From Ilyonectria destructans (taxonomy: Eukaryota; Ascomycota; Sordariomycetes; Hypocreales; Nectriaceae), in contig JAHEWK010000010.1 of the NCBI GenBank assembly GCA_020740775.1, positions 372,001 through 436,000 on the forward strand: DNA of 64,000 nucleotides, in the 5' to 3' direction. Made by a program: the position numbers and the translations under genes. Below are positions 60,701 through 64,000 of this stretch, piece by piece; the stretch's first letter is position 1, and the number at the start of each line of letters is the position of its first letter. The notes below the pieces were generated by a model. The model was not told the DNA's origin. It made no database searches and worked only from the letters and a program-made list of their open reading frames with translations.

Positions 60701-61327
60701 GGTGACGAAAGTGTATGCGGGAAAGCGACTATGTGAAAACGAAAGATGTTATGTACGAAACAGTTGATGGTGAAGCGTGGGCGTCTGTAGTGTGTGGCCC
60801 AAGAAGTTGGACGGCTTGCGTCAGGTTTCGTGACCTGGGACGGTTGGGTATCTGTTGTTGATGTGAGTGGGGTTATTTGAGAGGAAAGAATTGTGTTCCG
60901 AGTGGCTTGGAGGACGGGAATTTATCGACAACTTGAGTGGATCTTGTGATGCAAGTCAGGGAAAGCCTTGGTGGATCGGATGGCCTGGAATGAAGCAGCC
61001 AGGTGCATGAAGCAGGCTCGCGGCGACTGTAGAAGCATCCAGGAATGTACTGGAAAGCCCGGGATCTTTCGTGATGTCACTCAAGCCTTCGGGATGCTGG
61101 CAGTGGGGAGCGAGCTCTGCCATTGGCCGCCGGATATCTAATCGTCACATGATTCTGCAAGCCACCGCCACCGCATCAAGCGGACTTGGCCGAAGAGAAG
61201 TACGTACCCGCGTCACATGACCACGCGCATGCTCAGCTCCATTGTGCGATTGGTGATTGGCATTCTGGGCAGGATTTTGCGATTGCGAAGAGCCTCAGCC
61301 CGCCAGATCAACCCACAACTGGCGACC
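60701..61327. promoter_or_regulatory. Divergent promoter region of HSP104 and the mL67 gene
   Basis: 627 bp between two start codons pointing outward. It carries a heat-shock-element-like site (listed separately). The mL67 side contains possible upstream ATGs, but the mitochondrial-type N-terminus begins only at 61328. Confidence 0.55.
61042..61056. promoter_or_regulatory. Heat-shock-element-like site
   Basis: Reads gGAAtgTaCtgGAAa, three 5-bp units in alternating orientation with one mismatch in the middle TTC. A further GAA lies 10 bp before and a TTTC shortly after. It is about 340 bp upstream of the HSP104 start and 270 bp upstream of mL67. Binding by Hsf1 is inferred only. Confidence 0.45.
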
Positions 61328-62154
61328 ATGAATGCGACACCGGTGTCCCGTCTGGGCCAATTGCCCAGCCTCCTGCGGGTATGCGTGCGACATGCCCACA
61401 CCAGTTCCGCCCGCCCGGCCAAGGGTTTCCCAGCGCCCGAGGGCCACGGCGAGGATATCTGGGTCTTCACCCACCGAAGATCGGACCAGATCATCTACAG
61501 CTTCGAGCCCAAGCTTAGCGTATGTTCAATTGCACCCCGCCGACCCGACTGAAGCTCCCCAGCCTGGAAGGACTCCCAGCTGACCATCCACCGCAGGGCT
61601 TCCATGGCCTCAAGCAGCTCCCCTTCAACGGCAAGAAGACCAAGCCCGCCAAGCTCCGCAAGGACTACTGGTCCCCCTTCGCCCGCATCTCCCTCCCTGC
61701 CGGCCAGGGCTCCGTCGGCCGCTCCGTCTTCCAGAAGCTGCGCGAGCTGAAGCACCTGCACGAGGTCGCCTGGGACGACGAGTTCCGCTACAAGCCCACC
61801 GAAGAGTACACCCCCGCCGACAGGAAGCGGATCGCCGAGGAGGAGAAGAAGGGCAACCCCGACTACCGCCCCATCCGAACCAAGCAGGAGCGTGGCATCG
61901 CCCTCAACCGCCAGAAGCCCAACGCCATCGCCGACATGGCTGCCGTGTTGAGCGGTCTGGGCCGCGGCAACAAGATTGTGAAGACCGAGGCCGCCGAGGG
62001 TGTAGAGCAAGAGCTCACGGAGGTTACAGTGAGCTGGGCGAACGACCAGGACCGACAGTACGCTGAAGAGTGGTCCAACAATGTCACGCATGGGATGTTC
62101 GAGAAGCCCTCCTATGTCTCTGAAGCACCTGTGGAGGAGGAGAAGAAGGCTTAA
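61328..62154 (+). CDS. MHR1: Mitochondrial large-subunit ribosomal protein mL67 / Mhr1
   Basis: Mhr1/mL67 is a fungal mitoribosome subunit that in yeast was first described as a mitochondrial recombination and transcription factor. Two exons, 61328-61519 and 61597-62154, give 249 aa. The first 35 residues (MNATPVSRLGQLPSLLRVCV...) are Arg-rich without acids, typical of a mitochondrial presequence. The Mhr1 core follows: GEDIWVFTHRRSDQIIYSF, GLKQLPFNGKKTKPAKLRKDYW and VGRSVFQKLRELKHLHEVAW. The C-terminal part is charged. Odd: immediately after the TAA the same frame stays open for 27 more codons of Lys/Glu-rich sequence to a second TAA at 62236-62238. Confidence 0.92.
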
Positions 62155-62238
62155 GAGGCCAAGGTCACAAAGCCTGAAGCCAAGACTGAGGACAAGGCCA
62201 AGCCAGAGAAACAGGAAACGAAGCCGATGACTCAATAA
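62155..62238 (+). other. In-frame Lys/Glu-rich extension after the mL67 stop
   Basis: Twenty-seven sense codons in the mL67 frame follow the first stop, encoding EAKVTKPEAKTEDKAKPEKQ and a few more residues, then TAA. Composition continues the preceding EEEKKA run, so this looks like an ancestral coding tail cut by a recent nonsense change, or a readthrough extension. The context GCT TAA GAG is not the known strong readthrough context (TGA-CTA). Confidence 0.6.
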
Positions 62239-62514
62239 ACACCACTTGCATTACGTTCACCTTTGGGAGAATGGTCACGAATATCAAAGATCGAAAAAGG
62301 CACAAGTCAGATTGGGTCTGATGCCGGAAGAGATGGTATAGAGAGAGATTCTCAAATCTGGTTGTATAAAAACATTGAAGGCGTAGAGCCAAGGCGTTGT
62401 TGTATCATAGTGTGTATCAACAATCCGACATTATTGAAAACTGCAAGCAGAGTTCCTCCATTTCAATTCGTAAACGCATAAAAAGGCACAAGCACGAAAA
62501 AGACATGTCCATGT

Positions 62515-63912
62515 TTAAATCTCGAGCGCAAACTGCTTGAGATATTCGTAGCGGGGGACGTTTTCGTCAACGGTCTGGCGGATCACCTTCTGCGCCTCCG
62601 GGCCCCATTTGGCCGTCCAATCCTTGTTCTCCGACTCGGTCGTGGAAGTCTTCTTTGTTAGCTCAATCAGTGGGACATCCAGCAACGGGAGTTAGACACA
62701 CGGGGAGAGTGACACAGCCGAAGGGAATGGGGGGATCAGATACACACCTGGGCATGGGTGCGGGGCTTGAGAGAAGAGCTCTTGATGGCGTCGTTGTGGA
62801 AGCCGTTCCATTTCTCAAAGGCGTCGCGGGCGTGCGTCTTGTCCGAGTCGTTCCAGTCGAGCATCTCGGGCTTGAAGTCGATGCCCGTCTTCTCGCAGTA
62901 GAGACGGATCGTCTTTTCTGGGTTGTCGAGGAGATCGTCGGCATCGACGATGACCAGCTGGTCCTTGTTGACGATGCCCGTCTCGAGCAGGAAGTCGAAC
63001 AAGGTGACCAGCTCCTCGTAACCAGCTTCATTGGGCATGAAGTGGTAGAAACCAGTGACCTCGTCCAGGGGGGGGACTGTACACCGGTAATACGAGGGGA
63101 TGGCCCGACGAGGGTGACGGATCAAGAAGGTGAACTGGAATTGTTTCAGAACCTCGAGGGGCAACACCGTGGGGTTGTCCAGCTCCTCCTCGCCAAGAGA
63201 CGGCGCGATCTGAGTCGGCCTGCTGTCCGATTTCATGAGATAATACGCCATATCCTTGATGAATATGCGCTTGCCCTAGTGAGCGTCAGCATTTGTCCCT
63301 CCCAACGACATTGACTGTCACGGCGGGGATTGGCTATCCAATTCGGATCGCATTTGGTAGGGAAGACAGGGCAGGGTATGGCAGTATCAGGAACAGTCTT
63401 CTAAAGACTGCGCCAAGTGCGTAGTGACAGCACTCAATTGCCGCGAACCCGCGGTTGACGGCGATCCCCAGTAAGGTGGATCTCATACGACATCAAGGCA
63501 CCAGGGCCCCTCACTTGGGGGGCGTGGAGGTAGTAGGATTGAAGAGGCGAAAGAGAGGGGGCAATGGCGAACCTCTTTTTCTGCCTCCGTGATGGAATCG
63601 AGGATGTCCTTGTATGTCTTGTCGGCATAGCCGCTAGACTCGCGGGTGGCGACATCGTCTCGGAAGCGATCGCTTAGAAACTCGGGACCGAAGTAAAATG
63701 CATCTCCAAAGGGTTCGTGAATGCTCTCCAAAATGTCACGACGAGTCATGAAGACCTGTATTTTAAAAGTCAATGGATGAATTGGGCAAACTCTCCGTAA
63801 CAGAAGGGGTAAACGTTGACGGGAATTGATGGGAACTGATGATTCATACCCTCTCGAAGGCCGTAGAGCAAGCACGTGGGTGTGTCGCGGCGAAGATAGG
63901 GCGGAGCGCCAT
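62515..63912 (-). CDS. Sulfotransferase-like P-loop protein
   Basis: Four exons on the minus strand: 63912-63850, 63755-63573, 63275-62748, 62652-62515, giving 303 aa; all three introns are phase 0. The N-terminus RPIFAATHPRACSTAFERVF has the layout of the 5'-phosphosulfate-binding loop of sulfotransferases (T-x-P-R-S-G-S-T-x-L), and FTFLIRHPRRAIPSYYR matches the 3'-phosphate-binding R-x-P-R-x-x-x-x-S block. VIVDADDLLDNPEKTIRLYCEKTGI is the typical late strand-helix. The second intron is 297 bp, long for this genome, and could hide an extra small exon. Substrate unknown; this fungal subfamily has no assigned reaction that I know. The start is chosen because it places the loop at residues 7-19. 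Confidence 0.85.
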
Positions 63913-64000
63913 TTTGGGAGGAAGAACCAGCACGAGAATGGAGAAATAGCAGTTAGGTGTTGTCGCGTCAACATCAAGTTGGCTATGAAAGATGACTTGG
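63913..64000. other. Upstream end of the window
   Basis: The 5' leader of the sulfotransferase-like gene; nothing else is visible in 88 bases. Confidence 0.5.

Overview
The window is nuclear DNA of a filamentous ascomycete. Most genes are split by short introns of about 50-80 bp with GT...AG ends and CTAAC/CTRAY-like branch points. The gene content (Zn2Cys6 regulators, a LaeA-type methyltransferase, a GPI-anchored aspartic protease, Pbn1) fits Pezizomycotina, and a Sordariomycete, perhaps hypocrealean, is my best guess. I rebuilt exon structures by joining frames at splice sites that keep the reading frame and restore conserved motifs. I found no transposon gene, CRISPR array or convincing tRNA.

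Layout. 1-5 kb: the 3' part of an unknown gene, then the ribosome-biogenesis pair NOC3 (-) and RPF1 (+), divergent from a shared promoter. 7-8.6 kb: a nucleotide-sugar 4,6-dehydratase. 13.2-14.6 kb: a LaeA-like methyltransferase behind 4.6 kb of non-coding DNA. 15.7-19.8 kb: two vacuolar genes that converge, VPS18 (HOPS/CORVET) and a V-ATPase proteolipid with a 13-nt exon. 22.4-26.6 kb: a GPI-type aspartic protease, a PEBP/YbhB-like protein and a membrane-anchored prolyl 4-hydroxylase. 27.2-30 kb: a Zn2Cys6 regulator on the minus strand.

30-49.2 kb is almost empty. Its only gene is a TALE homeodomain factor (34.8-36.2 kb), with 4.8 kb of non-coding DNA on one side and about 13 kb on the other, the latter carrying many short tandem repeats and purine/pyrimidine tracts. 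At the far edge lies the most unusual gene of the window: a five-exon minus-strand gene whose predicted 981-aa product joins a caspase-like C14 domain (His and Cys present), a homeodomain lacking the usual Asn51, and a rhodanese domain lacking its catalytic Cys.

53-64 kb is dense again: PBN1 (GPI mannosyltransferase I subunit), a second Zn2Cys6 regulator, HSP104, the mitochondrial ribosomal/recombination protein mL67/Mhr1 (with an in-frame stop followed by an open Lys/Glu-rich tail) and a sulfotransferase-like P-loop protein. Housekeeping genes have short intergenic gaps; the regulators in the first 50 kb have very long upstream regions. No biosynthetic or metabolic cluster is evident.
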